64,000 bases of DNA from Hyalella azteca (lineage: Eukaryota > Arthropoda > Malacostraca > Amphipoda > Hyalellidae). Numbering within the stretch: position 1 is the stretch's first letter; every line of letters starts with the position of its first letter. Where the stretch lies: NCBI RefSeq assembly GCF_000764305.2, contig NW_025939107.1:1-64000 (forward strand), written 5' to 3'. A program made the translations under genes and the position numbers. The notes beneath the pieces are model-generated. The model was not told where the DNA came from. It saw nothing but the letters and a program-made list of their open reading frames with translations, and did not search any database. Shown piece after piece: positions 1-13,300 of this stretch.

Positions 1-840
1 GAATATTGTTCTTTGAGATTATGCGTCAATGAAATTTTATACGAGATTGCAATGCTACTGATATATTTTTTATATATTATCTCCATTTCTCGCTCAAATT
101 ACTTGGTGAAAAAAAATTCCAAATCCTAACAAGATAAAAAATACTTAACTGAAGCTAAACTGGCTCAATACATTTCTTTATGGAATCGGCAAGCAGCAGA
201 GTCATTAGCAGCCCTCATCTGTCGACAAACTGTAGACAAGAGCAGCGGGCGTCTGCAGTTCGCGCCAAAAATGTTAGTCGAGAACGAAACTCTACCGCGG
301 TCGGGGCCATGGTTGAATTAATATTAATTCAACCATGGTCGGGGCCTTCTAAGTGAACCTGTGCAGTGCTGCTGAGAAAATCCTAGCGTCGCACATGACT
401 TCTGGAAACGACCATTGAAAAACTGGATAGTTTTATTAATGTCATTGATGCGATTATTGCTCAGAATCACTGTCATCAAATAATGATCACGATTGCTCTA
501 AAGATATTATTTTATTTTTCATTCCAAGATTTTGAATGCTCGCAATACTTAATACTTTGAATTCACTTAATAAAAATAAAACACGACACGCGTGAAAATT
601 AGAACCGCGGTAGCTCATGGGCATTAATTACCACGAACTTCGTTTAGAAGTATACACTGAAGAAACTAATATCTCCCTAAAATATACAGAAATCTCAACA
701 GAAAACCTAAAGAGGTGCCTGTAGATTTTGATATCTTTTTATCACCAGTTAATCACATGGAAACTAAATAAATTTCAAAGCCAAATTCCCATTGAAGAAT
801 CTAACAATTTAGAACTTTGAATTAGTCTAAAAAAGAAAAC
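1..840 (+). repeat. Left copy of an 0.84-kb duplicated block
   Basis: Matches 39099-39950 with scattered substitutions and small indels, beginning at the window's first base, so the duplication extends further left. It contains the 32-bp palindrome at 307 but no convincing ORF. Confidence 0.85.
307..338. repeat. Perfect 32-bp palindrome
   Basis: The left arm CCATGGTTGAATTAAT is followed directly by its exact reverse complement. It is bracketed by direct repeats of GGTCGGGGCC. It could extrude as a cruciform, or could be the fused ends of a lost mobile element. Confidence 0.9.
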
Positions 841-2735
841 ATTACAACAGACACAACACGCTATCTTACAACAGACACTGCACGCTGGTCAAGATGAGAA
901 GAAAAAATGCCTCATGGTTCGATTAAAATCACAACACAAGTTCAACACACAAAGATAATTCCTAAACAGGATTTTATCAATGTTAGGACCTGTCACACAG
1001 TTCAGTGCATGGAACAAGTAGCAATGAATGAATGTAATTCAATGGACATTCCTTCTGAAAATGTATTACACAACCCCTATCACTCAACATGCACGTAGTT
1101 TGTATCAAGTGAATATTCCGCCTCATGCACAGTTGAACACTACTCGCTGTTTGATTCTATATACTCATGTATAACTATACTAAAAATATTTAATTGAATA
1201 ATGCAAGACAAGACTGACTCCTTTTACTAATTTAGCAACAAAGTTAAGTATTTTATTCAAATGTTGGTGCCAGGCTTTATCATCCCTTGAGAACGTTTGA
1301 TTACAATTAAATATTTTCTAATGACTGTTGCCTATAATTAAATGGATTTTTGTTGATCGTATCGATCAACCTAACCGGATGTTAAGTAAAGCTTCAAAAT
1401 TTTTCGGGTTAATCGAACAGGTTAAGGACAAGAATGGCACTTCTCATGACACATGGTTTACTCACCAACTACGTGACTCATAGCTGCAGTTTTCGTTATT
1501 GCTGCCCATATCCCACAGGAGTTGGGAGACTTACAGGTGAGGATGTCGATATGATGAGTTTTGGTGAACTGATAGAAATTTTCATCCTTGTGAACAATCA
1601 CCTTTGTGTCGTCCAAGAATGAATGACTAACATCTGTTTGCAAAATATCAGAACCTAATTATAGTATTTGCTGATTCTCGATAATTTTAAGCGCTGTTAT
1701 CTGAATATTTTGACATCAATTTGGTAAGATCTGCCGCGTATAAAAAATTTTGATTTTACAATAAGTCGTTATCTGGTCTCTAGACATATTTTTTAAGTTC
1801 AAAATTGAGTTTCGACAGCGAAGTGAGCAGTTAAACGTTGAACCACTGAACCTCTGACAACGTAGACTGAATAGTATTTACTAGTTAGTAATAGTGATAA
1901 TTAATAGTTTAGTAATGAATAGTACTAACCATTCAACACGTCAGCATTCACTTCTTCGAGCGTAAACAGGAGCGATGGAATGTATCCTATGATGAGATTA
2001 CCTTGTTCCACTTACACAGTATCGCTATCAGAAGTTAGGTCATCGGAGTCTCTGAAGAGTGAAGGAATGCTTGTTTCTTATAAAACCCTATTTTGAACTA
2101 TCCAGTACGAGTGAAGTAATGTGTCTAAATGGGAAAAGGAATAATTAAATAATGGGAAAATATATAATAATAAGTAATGGGGCTTTAAATTGGAAAAGAA
2201 ATAATTTCAAATCGATCATCCAACTCGCTGCCGGAGAAATGAAAGAGATAGGATAAAAAGGGGAAGCGCGAAAAACTTATTTTTATTCCAGCTCATGGCA
2301 GGAGCATTCTTGAAAAATCGTTTTTCTCTGCGTAAAAATATATTTTTTTTTATAATTGTGATATACACGAAACATTTTGCGTACAAATTATGTTTGTTAA
2401 TGTTTTATAGTGTTATCATTGCTAGTGTTATATAACCACGGCAGCGTCATAGGAAAACGCGTGTTCTGCGTGAAAAATTAGAAATAGTTCGTAAATTTGT
2501 GATAAACTAGAAAAAATTTTGTGATTAATAGGGGCTTGCGTAAGAAGTCTAGAGTAGACTCGATTTCTACCAAAATATCACAACTTTTGTGGATTTAAAG
2601 TGATCATCAGTAACTTAGAGACGCAATAACAAGAATAATGGTCACAGAGAGTGATTTTTTTTTGACAAATAAGAGTAGTGCATTCAATTTTAAAGTTCAA
2701 ACGTTTTCCTTACATTTATAAAATAAACGTATTTA
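841..2735. other. No supported gene
   Basis: AT-rich DNA with short ORFs only (907-1098 and 1434-1622, no codon or family support). No paralogue elsewhere in the window was noticed for most of it, in contrast to its flanks. Confidence 0.5.
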
Positions 2736-2737
2736 TT

Positions 2738-2815
2738 TAGTTGTTTAGTTTAGTTTAGTTTAGTTTATTTAGTTATTTTTAAATACGTTTATAAAATAAA
2801 CGTATTTATTTAGTC
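2738..2815. repeat. GTTTA microsatellite inside inverted AT repeat
   Basis: Four to five GTTTA units flanked by AAATAAACGTATTTATTTAG and a second copy of the same motif with an inverted TAAATACGTTTAT between them. Confidence 0.7.
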
Positions 2816-2817
2816 TA

Positions 2818-3370
2818 TTGTGATTGAGATACAACAATCACGTAGTCGATACAACAGAGATAAAATAATCGTAGTCTTGTTGTAGTCAATACAACAAGAC
2901 GAGTTGTTATATAGTGGCTACAACAATTCGTCTGAATTAGAAAAAAAGCTTCAGGATCGGAATTCCGATCAAAATTTAATTTTTTCTACTGAATTGTGTC
3001 TGATATGCAGTTAAACGAAAAAAAGTCAAAGTCAAACCTCAATATTAAACTTTCTCTGAATCTCATATTGAATTTAGGTTGAATCAAATTTCGTTATCAT
3101 CCAGGTACAATAATTGACTACAGTTATACTAATAACTGCAAGACCATGACTTAGAGATCATATAAGACCTGGATTAAGTTCTAAAGACAGAATACTGGTA
3201 AGACAGAATAAGAAGACAGAATACATTGGCGACGCATGCCGATACGAATGAAACGTAAATTTGAATCCGCTGCTTTGAAACAGGAAGAGCTAGTTTGAAT
3301 ATTATGATGAGCGATGTTTTATTAAACTTTAAACCATTTCCACATTGATACGCCGTATGCGATGTACACA
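2818..3370. repeat. Duplicated module with hairpins (copies 2.8 and 31.0 kb)
   Basis: Matches 31010-31560. It contains a perfect hairpin, GTCTTGTTGTA with a 5-nt loop (about 2874-2900), conserved at 31069. The sub-module ending GACGCATGCCG-ACGAATG also recurs near 6190-6360 and 32820-33000, making four copies in all. No ORF is conserved across it. Confidence 0.7.
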
Positions 3371-3441
3371 AAAATTGGCTATGTATATTACAGTATATAC
3401 ATCTCTAATAAAAATATATGCTCAAAAATTACTTTTTAAAG

Positions 3442-3784
3442 ACAACACTTCTAAAGAGGCCAGTGTCTCCTATGTTACACATGTACAATTAATTTCTAAT
3501 TTTTTTAATTATTAATAAAAATATTTGGTAAATTTTTCTTTAATATTGAAATTTTTTTTAGATTTTATTCAGTAAAATCTAAAATCAATTGACAGAATAA
3601 AATATTTATTCTGTCAATTGATTGCATTGTCTCCGACGTTACGCAAGTGTGCAAAATTTCAGAGCGATTGGACAGGTAGAAGTGTGTTATATATCGATTT
3701 TAATATTTGTAGCAGACTAACAAACAACAAGAAGAGAAGTTAAAGAGAAGTATTGTCAGAAGTGAAATTAATGAGAAGTGTTGT
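3442..3784 (-). mobile_element. ACAACACTTCT-family MITE, reverse orientation
   Basis: Bounded by inverted ACAACACTTCT and AGAAGTGTTGT, and carries the family's internal landmarks (CAAGTGTGCAAAATTTCAG, reversed TTGTTTGTCTG) on the minus strand. It holds two extra hairpins at 3560-3580 and 3586-3620. No transposase, so it is non-autonomous. Confidence 0.75.
3586..3620. repeat. 35-nt perfect hairpin
   Basis: Arms CAATTGACAGAATAAA and its exact complement are separated by ATA. Just upstream, AGATTTTA-5 nt-TAAAATCT forms a second hairpin. Both lie inside a reversed MITE. Confidence 0.85.
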
Positions 3785-4820
3785 AATAAAGCTACAGCTA
3801 CATCAGAATGAAATTGAATTCTTCAAAATCTGTTTAAATATGAATATGCGTCATTACGCTTGTCAATGCGGGACTAACAGCATAATGATCTTTTGCACTA
3901 GTATTTCTATAAAGTTTTGCAAGAAGACAGAATACATTTACGATGCATGCCGTTGCGAATGAAACGTGAATTAGAATCAGCTTGTTTAAATTATAAGTAA
4001 TTGTTTTCGGAGTAATTTTTGGTGTTTTGATTTTTTGTTCATCTTAATATTTTAGTGACTAGGCATTATTTCTAACCAATTCTGTTTTCTGAGTAGTATC
4101 CTATTTTCATGATTTTGTACTTATGTCGACGCTAATTTCATCACTCAATGCGCCTTTTAACTTGATAATGAATGATTGAAACATTCGAAACGTCGTTAAC
4201 GAAATAAAAATGCCCATCGGTAACCTGATTTTCGATTTGCCAGTTCAAACTAAAAATATTGTTCGATATATCGGAAAAACTAATAAGAAAATTTCGAATA
4301 AAACAAATTCTCTGGTCTTCAATGAAACCTGTTTAAATTATAAATGCATATTTAGTGTTAGAGAGTGACCAGATGAAAGTCACAAAGTCCAGCAATCATG
4401 GTAATTATTGGAACTATGACTGTAATCATGGATGAGTCGGATGTCAAGTTGTTCTCATAAAATATATGTTCCTTGGACACGAAATTATTCCTCCTGCGAA
4501 ATAATTCCTCTGCATCATTTTAAAATTTTCTAAGCACATATTAAACCATCTCTATGGAAACTACCGAAAACATCACGGCTTCGACATTTAACCGTGTCTA
4601 TGAAATAACACCTAGAACAATGAGCTGAACCTCCAGAAGTTTGCAGATTGTCAATAGACCACAATCAGCGGCACGGCTGAAATGCTCATTAGTGCTGTCC
4701 GCGTCATGGGTATCCGTTCCGCGGATTAAGACAGCGCTCCGAAATGAATTATTTGGCGACGACGAATGAATGCAAACAGCAATGCTGCACAGAAAAGGCA
4801 CCCATTTTTTTTAGCGGGTC
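3760..4820. repeat. Duplicated block matching 31880-32570
   Basis: Collinear with 31880-32570, including the MPLRMKRE motif, a GC-richer stretch around 4590-4800 and the shared GCAATGCTGCACAGAAA end. This copy carries more stops than the 32-kb copy in the same frames. A short tail of it also occurs at 30885-30960. Confidence 0.75.
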
Positions 4821-5052
4821 ATCATTACTCAATGCAAAGTACTGAAACATAATTTTTGTAATTTGGCATGAGCATGCATTCATTTTCTTTTGCAATCGAT
4901 CCTGCTGCCCGAGTATATTTGCATAATCCCTACTAAATTACTTTCTTGGGATTGTGATTAAGATAAGTTAAAACTAGTTAAATATTTAGTCTATAGTGAC
5001 TACAACAATTAAAAAAAAATTCAGGAACGGGATGTGGAAAATTTTTATTTTT

Positions 5053-5535
5053 ACAACACTTCTCTTTAACTTCACTTCTTGTTTTTCTGTTTGTCTGTCT
5101 GTCTGTCTGCTACAAATCTTGTAATCAAAATTTAACACACTTCTACTTATCCTATCGATCTGAAATTTTGCATACTTGCTTAAAGTTGGAGACAATGCAT
5201 GAATCAAATGTCAAAATAAATGATTTTAAAAAGTAAAAAAAAATTTTGCAATATTAAAAAAAATGGAAAAATAATTTTGTCAGCTACAAATCTTATAACT
5301 GATGTTTGACACACTTTTACCTGTCTAATTGATTTGAAATTTTGCACACTTGTGTGAAGTCAGAGGCAATGCATGAATCAATTAACAGAATAAATAACTT
5401 TGAAAAAATTTATATATTAAAAATTATATATATTAAAAAATTTGAAAAGTTAATTTTTTTAATTTTCGAAAATTAGATAAGAAATTCATTGTACATCTGT
5501 AAGATTGGAGACACTGGATTCATTGGAAGTGTTGT
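5053..5535 (+). mobile_element. ACAACACTTCT-family MITE
   Basis: Starts ACAACACTTCTCTTTAACTT and ends GGAAGTGTTGT. It contains a CTGT microsatellite and CGATCTGAAATTTTGCA. It is about 480 bp because an internal segment (TGAATCAA...ACACTTTTACCTGTC) is repeated. Confidence 0.8.
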
Positions 5536-5570
5536 CTTTAAAAAGTAATTTTTAAACGTATATTATTATT

Positions 5571-6042
5571 ACAACACTTCTCTTTAACTTCACTTCTTGT
5601 CTGTTTGTTTGTCTGTCTGTCTGTCTGCTACAAATCTGTAATCGAAATTTAATACATTTCTACTTATCCTATTGATCTGAAATTTTGCACAATTGTGTAA
5701 AGTTGGAGACAATGCCTGAATCAAATGTCAAAATAAATTATTTTAGAAATTAAAAAAAAAATTTTTTCAAAATTAAAAAAATTGAAAAAATAATTTTGTT
5801 AGCTACAAATCTTATAACTGATATTTGACACACTTTTACCTGTCTAATTGATCTGAATTTTTGCACACTTGTGCGAAGTCGGAGGCAATGCATGAATCAA
5901 TTGACAGAATAAACAATTTTGAAACAAAATTTTGTATATTAAAATAAATTGAAAAATTAATTTTGTTAATATTCGAAAATTGAACGAGAAATTCATTGTA
6001 CATCTGTAACATTGAAGACACTGGATTTGTTAGAAGTGTTGT
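5571..6042 (+). mobile_element. ACAACACTTCT-family MITE, tandem neighbour
   Basis: Same family, order and internal duplication as the copy at 5053, with a 35-bp spacer between them. The spacer-like motif CTTTAAAAAGTAATTTTTAA follows both ends. Confidence 0.8.
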
Positions 6043-6459
6043 CTTTAAAAAGTAATTTTTAAGCGTATATTATTTTAACTGAATTATGTCTGTTTAGCAA
6101 TTAAACAGAAAGAAAAGTCAGAGTCAATCCTCAATATTAAACTTTTTCTGAATCTCTCATTGAATTTTTATTGAATAAAATTTCACTATCATCCAGGTAC
6201 CTACAATAATTGAGTACAGTTATACTAATAACTGCAAGACCATGACTTAGAGACCTTTAAGACCTGTATAAAGTACTGAAGACAATACTGGTAAGACAGA
6301 ATAAGAAGACAGAATACATTGGCGACGCATGCCGATACGAATGAAACGTGAATTTGAATCTGCTGCTAAAAATTATGAATGAAGAGCTAGTGTTTTATTA
6401 AGATTTAAACCATTGCGACATTAATGCACCGTATACGATGCACACAAAAATTGACTATG

Positions 6460-9000
6460 TATTTAAATCTAAAATAAAGCATCAGCCACTCCAGAATGAA
6501 ATGGAATTCTCCAAAATCTGTTAAAATATGAATATGCGTCATTACGCTTATCAATGCGGGACTGACATCATAATGTTCTTTTTTCACTAGTATTTCTAAA
6601 AAGTTTTGCAATATTTTACTCAATATCTGAAAATTAATATTTTCCAGGATACAAAACTCATGCCTCATTGCCGGGCTAATCAGCTGCATTTGATGCGTAC
6701 ATGCACGGCAAATTCACCTGCTGCGATATTATCTCGGCCTCCCGACGTCGGCCTCCAGTCGCGTGGTGGCGAGGCTGTGGGACCTTGCGTGCCGTACAGC
6801 GCAAAGCCTTCCTATATAACACTGTACAAATTATCGAAACGAAAAATTTCTTATTTCTCTTCACTCTGAATATTTCCGTATATTTTCAAATTGAAAATTT
6901 TATAATGCATTTTTTTATTATTAATTAGCTATATTTTTTTATCAGTCCGCATGTATTCTACGACGAATGATAAGTCAAAAATCTGAACATAAAAACCTTA
7001 TGAATTATATTCTAAGGGGAGAAACTACTTAATTTAAATGTTGAATGAGAGTGATTAAAAATTTAATTGTAATCGCTATGATTTTTTAAGTGATAGGGTT
7101 TCATTATTAATTCGTAATTTATTCCCAGTTCGTGCATATAAAAAAATTATATTGGTCTAGATTGACACGATTCATGTTGAAAAAGGTTTTTCTCGCCTCA
7201 CAGCTTTCAAAGGTACACATTCATTTTAAATCTCTCGATTCAAATGTTTCTCGAAATTTTAATCATGGTTTACCTGTGCCGTTCTTGACAAAATGGTTGA
7301 ACAAGATTGACACGATTAGATTTGGTTGAGCTAGATTGACACGATTCAGATTTCCTCATTTCCGAAAATATTGTAATGTCAGTAACTGGGCACAAAAATA
7401 ACTTGCATCAAATCCACATGTGTATACGAGCTCGGCTACCTCCGAACTCGATCTTTTGTAAGTTCTACAATTCTCTGGTTTGACAGGATGTTTTTAAAAT
7501 CAATATTGATGACCAACAGTTAGTCGAAAACGTAAATGCCCGATGCGTAAATGAGATAAAATGTGAACTATGCTATTAATATCGAGCGATCATATCGACA
7601 AATTAAAGAAATATATAGAGTCCTTGGGTCTAAGCAGTCATTTGCATCTCTGGTCACTAACCAATTGTTGCCACAGGAACTTAAAAAACTCCTTAGACTG
7701 GGCTACTAAATTTACTGGACAACTTTTAATTAATAAGCTAGGAAAGGATGGTCGATGCAAAAAGCCATCAAAACACCTCTAAAAGCAAAATGGCTCTTTT
7801 AATACAATCAGGAGTTGTTTAGGAATTAACATTTCCGCGGTTTTAAATTTTAGCTGTTTTTGCTCATGAAAAACATTTCTGGGAAATATTTATATTCCTG
7901 AAATTAGCAACTATACCGTCTCCGTAAATGGAAAACACATAATTTGATCGAAACTCATCGAAATAGTACGGATTCATTTGTCTCACAGGGTGAGATTAAA
8001 CTATTTGTACCCATTTAAGCTTGATTCACATGAGGTTTTACTTCTATTTCGTTCAACATTATTAAAAAGTGATAGCTCCGCCGTTTTCGATGCGAACTTT
8101 AATGTCCATTGCAGATGAACCCATATTCTTACCAACAGCTTCGACCTTATTATGGATTATTATGGGTTAACCAATAGCTTCATCGCTTCTGCATCTAGTT
8201 ACTCGTAGCAGCGTCTGATCAGCCCAAGCAGTTTATTAGATGTACTAACTTGCGTTTGAACGTGCCTAGAAACTTTCAGCTGCGTGTTAACATAAACTCT
8301 CAGATATTCTTCCACGGCCGACTTTACAATCACAAATCACTTTTTGCGACCATATCTTCTTATTCTGTATGCTTTCAGTTCATTGTTACTAAATACTAAA
8401 ATTCAGTAACACTCACCTTTTGTAAAAATCAAATGCATCATTCACCAGATGAATGAACACCTTCATTTTATCTCAAGAAATATGCAGGAGCCACCCTTAT
8501 AGAAGCATATTGATACATTAAACACAGCTGTTCGTATTGAAGTCGGTGAGGGACTCGATTTCTGAGAGGGAAGCCAAGATCATTTCATTCGGGAATATTG
8601 ATTTTTAGATTATTAATTTTCAGAGACATTCATCCGACTAACGGCACATGATAAAACACCAATCAACACGAGCAAGCAAGATGAATGACTAATAAAAATT
8701 AACAAATAATTCATTCCTTTTACGAACAACATGCAGGGATTAGTGCTAGCATTTAATATTTTAATCATGTAAAACCTTTATATTTTAACAGAATTTTTCC
8801 AAAGCAGCGATATCTAATTTAGAGACGGCAGACTGCTGCCATACAGCCCTCACCGAGCACCTCAAATTCAAATCACATCACCTGCTGTGAGGTGGCTCAG
8901 CCTGTACACGGCGCTGTTGAGTTTGCCTGTTCGGCGGCAACGATTTAAATATAAATTTTAAATTGTATTACTAGTAACAGTACTTCCTTCGTCGAAATCG
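6460..9000. repeat. Duplicated block matching 33105-35548
   Basis: Collinear with 33105-34515 and then, in more diverged form, with 34516-35548 and 19645-20677. It includes the exon-like block at 6648, a short ORF at 7570-7782 (frameshifted in the 34.2-kb copy) and a GC-richer conserved segment at 8840-8940 of unknown role. Confidence 0.75.
6648..6796 (+). other. GC-rich exon-like block, copy 1
   Basis: Follows an acceptor-like TATTTTCCAG and opens DTKLMPHCRANQLHLMR. It stays open past 6850 and is clearly more GC-rich than its flanks. The copy at 33288 is about 95% alike by eye. The donor is not obvious and a second frame (RRPPVAWWRGCGTLRA) is also open, so the reading frame is uncertain. 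It could be an exon or a transposon remnant. Confidence 0.3.
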
Positions 9001-10338
9001 CAAATACTTTACTCGAACAGTGAACGGTTGTATTTTGATTTCGTTTTTCCTAAATTTAAATCATTTGATTTTGATATACATATACCTTATGCGATGCACA
9101 CAAAAATTGGCTATGTACTTATATCTAAAATAAAGAAATAGCTATTTCAGAATGAAATTGAATTCTCCAAAATCCAGTGTAAATAATTATAATATGCGTC
9201 ATTATGCTTGTCAATATCCGGACTAACATCATAATGTTCTTAAGGAATTTAAAAGAAAAGAGAACGACAAGTAGATTGAGCAGATCTATATTGAAAACGT
9301 TTCGGAGTCCTGCTCACTCGTCAGTTCGAAAATCTAGAAAGACTGAAAACAATCATTATAATTCAAAACCCAAAAGTCAGACAGTAAAACTTAAAATTGA
9401 TGAGAGACAAATCAACCCTAAAATCGAATCCCTGTTTGTTTTTAAATTCCTTGTAATTTGGGTTTTTAGTAGACTAAGGATATAATACTTGTAATGTTCT
9501 TTTTGTTCTAGTATTCCTAAAAAGTTTTGCATTATTCTATTTAATGCACTAAATTTTTCCATTTCGCAATTATCTTCATGAGCACTCATATTTAATTTAT
9601 TTTATTAGTTGCTCATATCACGTAAATTTGATTGATATATTGACGTACAAAATTTTCATCTTTTATACCAAAATTTGTCGTTAAATTTTGTAGCTCATTA
9701 CTCTGAATTAAATGTAGCTGGACTGGATTCAAAATTATTTTTACGGACGTAATATTTAATCATTTCGGTTATACATGAAACTTTGTGGAAACTTAGGCTT
9801 TTAAAATTGATTGAGCCTCGCGATAATCTTGAAATGTTGCGGGCTCGTGCAGTTTAAATCTATTTAATACTGCCGAATGATGGTGCGTGTACCCGTAGCA
9901 TGGCACTGTTATTACATATAGTGGCTATTTAGGCACGGTATCTTCAATGAATATCATTGATGATGTTACCTAGATCTGGAATTTCATGTGTAGTGGTCAA
10001 GTCATTATGAGAAGTGATTTAGGAATTAAATTTTAAATCATATAGTTTGATTATGCACATTTAATTTTTTACAGAAATCATAAATTTAAATTTCTTTGAT
10101 GAATTTTATTTTGCCAGACGAAGACTTAATTAACTCAGTTTGAAAACTATCATCGAATTTCATTAGAACTGGGGTCTTAAATGTCAAGGATATTCTATTT
10201 GGGGCACTGATGGTTTAATTAAGCTGCTAATAATTTTAACTGAATTGACAACTCCAAACACAGTTCTCGACGCAGTGACTAATTTACTGCACTCGACCCA
10301 AGGTTATTTCCTGAATAAATTACCGTTAATCAATTATC

Positions 10339-13300
10339 ATGAAGTTCGTTCAGCTCGCTATTCTGTTGCACCGCATAAGCAACACCTGCTCTGTCTACTG
10401 GATTGATGAGAGCAAAGGAAGCAACTGTGGCTTGAGCTCATGTGGGCCCAGGACTATTGATGCTGAAAGCAAAATAATGTGCGGTAGTTATTGTAGCACT
10501 ATGGGATGTGACTTATTTGAAGTTGACAACGGTGAGTGTAAATAGATCCATCAGTAATTTTAAAAATCTTGATAATTATCTGTTAATGGTTAAGCCGTTA
10601 TGTCGCCAACAAATTAATAATTGTATCTTTTCTGGATTAAAGAATTGGAATGGCTTGAGTGAATTACTCGTAAATGGCGTATTATTTTTGTTTGTTAAAA
10701 CATTTACTGATATCTGGCTAATTATTCATTCAAATATTTATTCCTGAATCACATTGATTTCAACTTAACTAATTTGTTACTCAGATAAGCATACATAGTA
10801 TTCGACGCACATATTCACAATTTTCTAGAGCTATTCTTCTCTAGGTTTACGCTGAATTACCGAATTTTCACCAGCTAGGTGAAAGAGACGAACTCTTGTT
10901 GTTGGTGAAGTTTACCTGCCTCGCAAATCAAACTATGAACTTTTAATAATAAATGAACTTCAACGCTCTCTTGTCGTTGAATAGCAAAACTTTGTAAATG
11001 AGTTTGAAAATTGTATCATTCATGCTGATCGAAATAATAATTGTTTCGCTGAGTAATTATCAATAATTATATTACTGAACAATTTGGCAGGCGTATGCAC
11101 CATCTATGGGGCCGCTGTGCCCCCCTCGCTACGTACGCACCGCTACGAGGCCCTCGGAGGACATGGCAGCTTCGAACGCGCGCGGGGCAAGACAGCGACG
11201 TCGTCGTCATATTATGACCCCCTGTTAGCTTAATTAAAAAAAATTAAATTACGGAAATAAACTACTTGTTCGTGCATGGGAAACTGTTCCTTTTTGTGTT
11301 TTTTAAACATTATTTGAAGGCTAATACTCCTATTTATTTCACATCGCACAATTTAAAAAAATTCATGTGTGTCGGCTCTAAAAGTGTGGAATTTATATCT
11401 TCATAACAATGTAAATTCTCTCGGCACTAAATTCCTCATAAATGTTACGATAGAATTATTTTTTTTCAATATGTGATGATTCTCTGTTCTTGCATATACA
11501 AATCGGACATCAATATTCTCTCCCAAAACTTGCCTTGATTGCTAATTTTGTGTCCATAAAATTTTCTGCCGCAAATCCCATGCAGGCGTGTCATTGCGGT
11601 GACTTCCTATCTATTTTTACAACACTTCTTTTTAACTTCACTTCTCGTTGTTTGTCTGCTACAAATCTTATAATCGATATTAAACACACTTATACCGATC
11701 CAATCGATCTGAAATTTTGCACACTTGCGTAAAGTGTGAAAAATAAAATGCATGAATCAATTTAATGTAATGTGTCATGCGAATGTAATGTGTCATGAAT
11801 CAATTGAGTGTAAAGTGTGTAAAGACAATGCATGAATCAATTGACAGAATAAATAATTGTAAAATTATATACTAAAAAATTATAAATATTTTTTCAAATA
11901 TTTGAAAATTATAAAAGAAAATCATTGTACATGTGTAACATCAGAGTTACTGGCCTCTTTAGAAGTGTTGTCTTTAAAAAGTACATCTTAAACGCATATT
12001 ATTACACCACTTCTCTTTAGCTTCACTTCTTGTTTGTTTGTTTGTCTGCTACAAATATTATCGATATTTAACACACTTCTAGCTGTCCAATCGAACCTGA
12101 AATTTTACACACTTGCGTTAAGTTATCATGAATCGATTGACAGAATAAATAATTTAGAAATTTTAATTTTTTCTATAATAAAAATAAATTTGAAATTAAT
12201 TTTTATAATATTTGAAAATAAAATTAGAAATTCATTGTACATGTGCAACATCGGAGACACTGGATTCTTCAGAAGTGTAGTCTTTAACAAGTAATTTTTA
12301 TACGTATGTTATTAATTGTGATTTTAATATTTTTAACACGTAAATTTAGCTAAAATAACGCACATTAGTTTAATTCAAAATTTTGAGAAAATAATTCTCT
12401 TTTTAAGTAAAGTGAGCATGTATTTTTAATTTGGACTTTAATATTTTTACCACGTAATTTTACCTAAAACGCACATTATTTGAGCTAAACATTTAAAGAA
12501 ATTAATTGCACTTTAAGTAAATTGACTATGTATTTTTAATTTTAATTCGAATATTTAGCAAGAGTTCTCTTTAACTTAACTTCTTGTTTGTTTCTTTGTG
12601 TGCTACAAATCTTATACTCGATATTTAACACACTTCTACCTGTTCAATCGATCTGAAATTTTGCACAAATTTTTACATTTTTTTCGCATAATAAATTGAA
12701 AAAATACTTTTTTTAAATATTTAAAAATAAAATAAGAAATTTATTATAGATGTGTAACATCGGAGACACTGGCCTCTTTAGAAGTGTTGTCTTTAAAATG
12801 TAGAGAACGTGAGAACTCGCCGTTTACGTGAGAACTCGAGTTTACGGACGTACGGAGTTTACTCGGACGTGAGAACTCGCCGTTTAATCCAACTTATTTT
12901 GATTATTCCCACAGCAACTCAACGAGAGCCGTCGACGGGGATAACACGACTGTGTTTCACTCGCTGGACACCTACAGTATCGACCAACCTTGGCTTCTGA
13001 TCGACTTGATAAGTTGCGTGCGAGTTGAAAAAATCAGAGTGCTACCTTACACTCTGTTGCCAAATCAAGTGGAACGCTTCGTGGATATTCAGGTGAATAT
13101 CTAGAGATATTCTGTATATTTTTTTTCTTAATAGGGTTTTCGCTGAATGTTTCGCGTAAATTAAAGTCTATTGGAGTTTTTATAGGAATGAAAGCATTAG
13201 GTAATAACGATTTACTCTCACGTAACAATTCCTTATCAACTGAGCTACAAAAGTTTAAGCCATAACGAGAAGATTAATTATTGTCATTACTTGTCATTTT

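Noticed and set aside
7570..7782. ORF resembling the gag/DUF1759-like region of BEL/Pao elements in an alternative frame
   Set aside because: Similarity rests on a few residues (YRVLGS...NQLLPQELKK), and the second copy at 34.2 kb is frameshifted; not enough to call.
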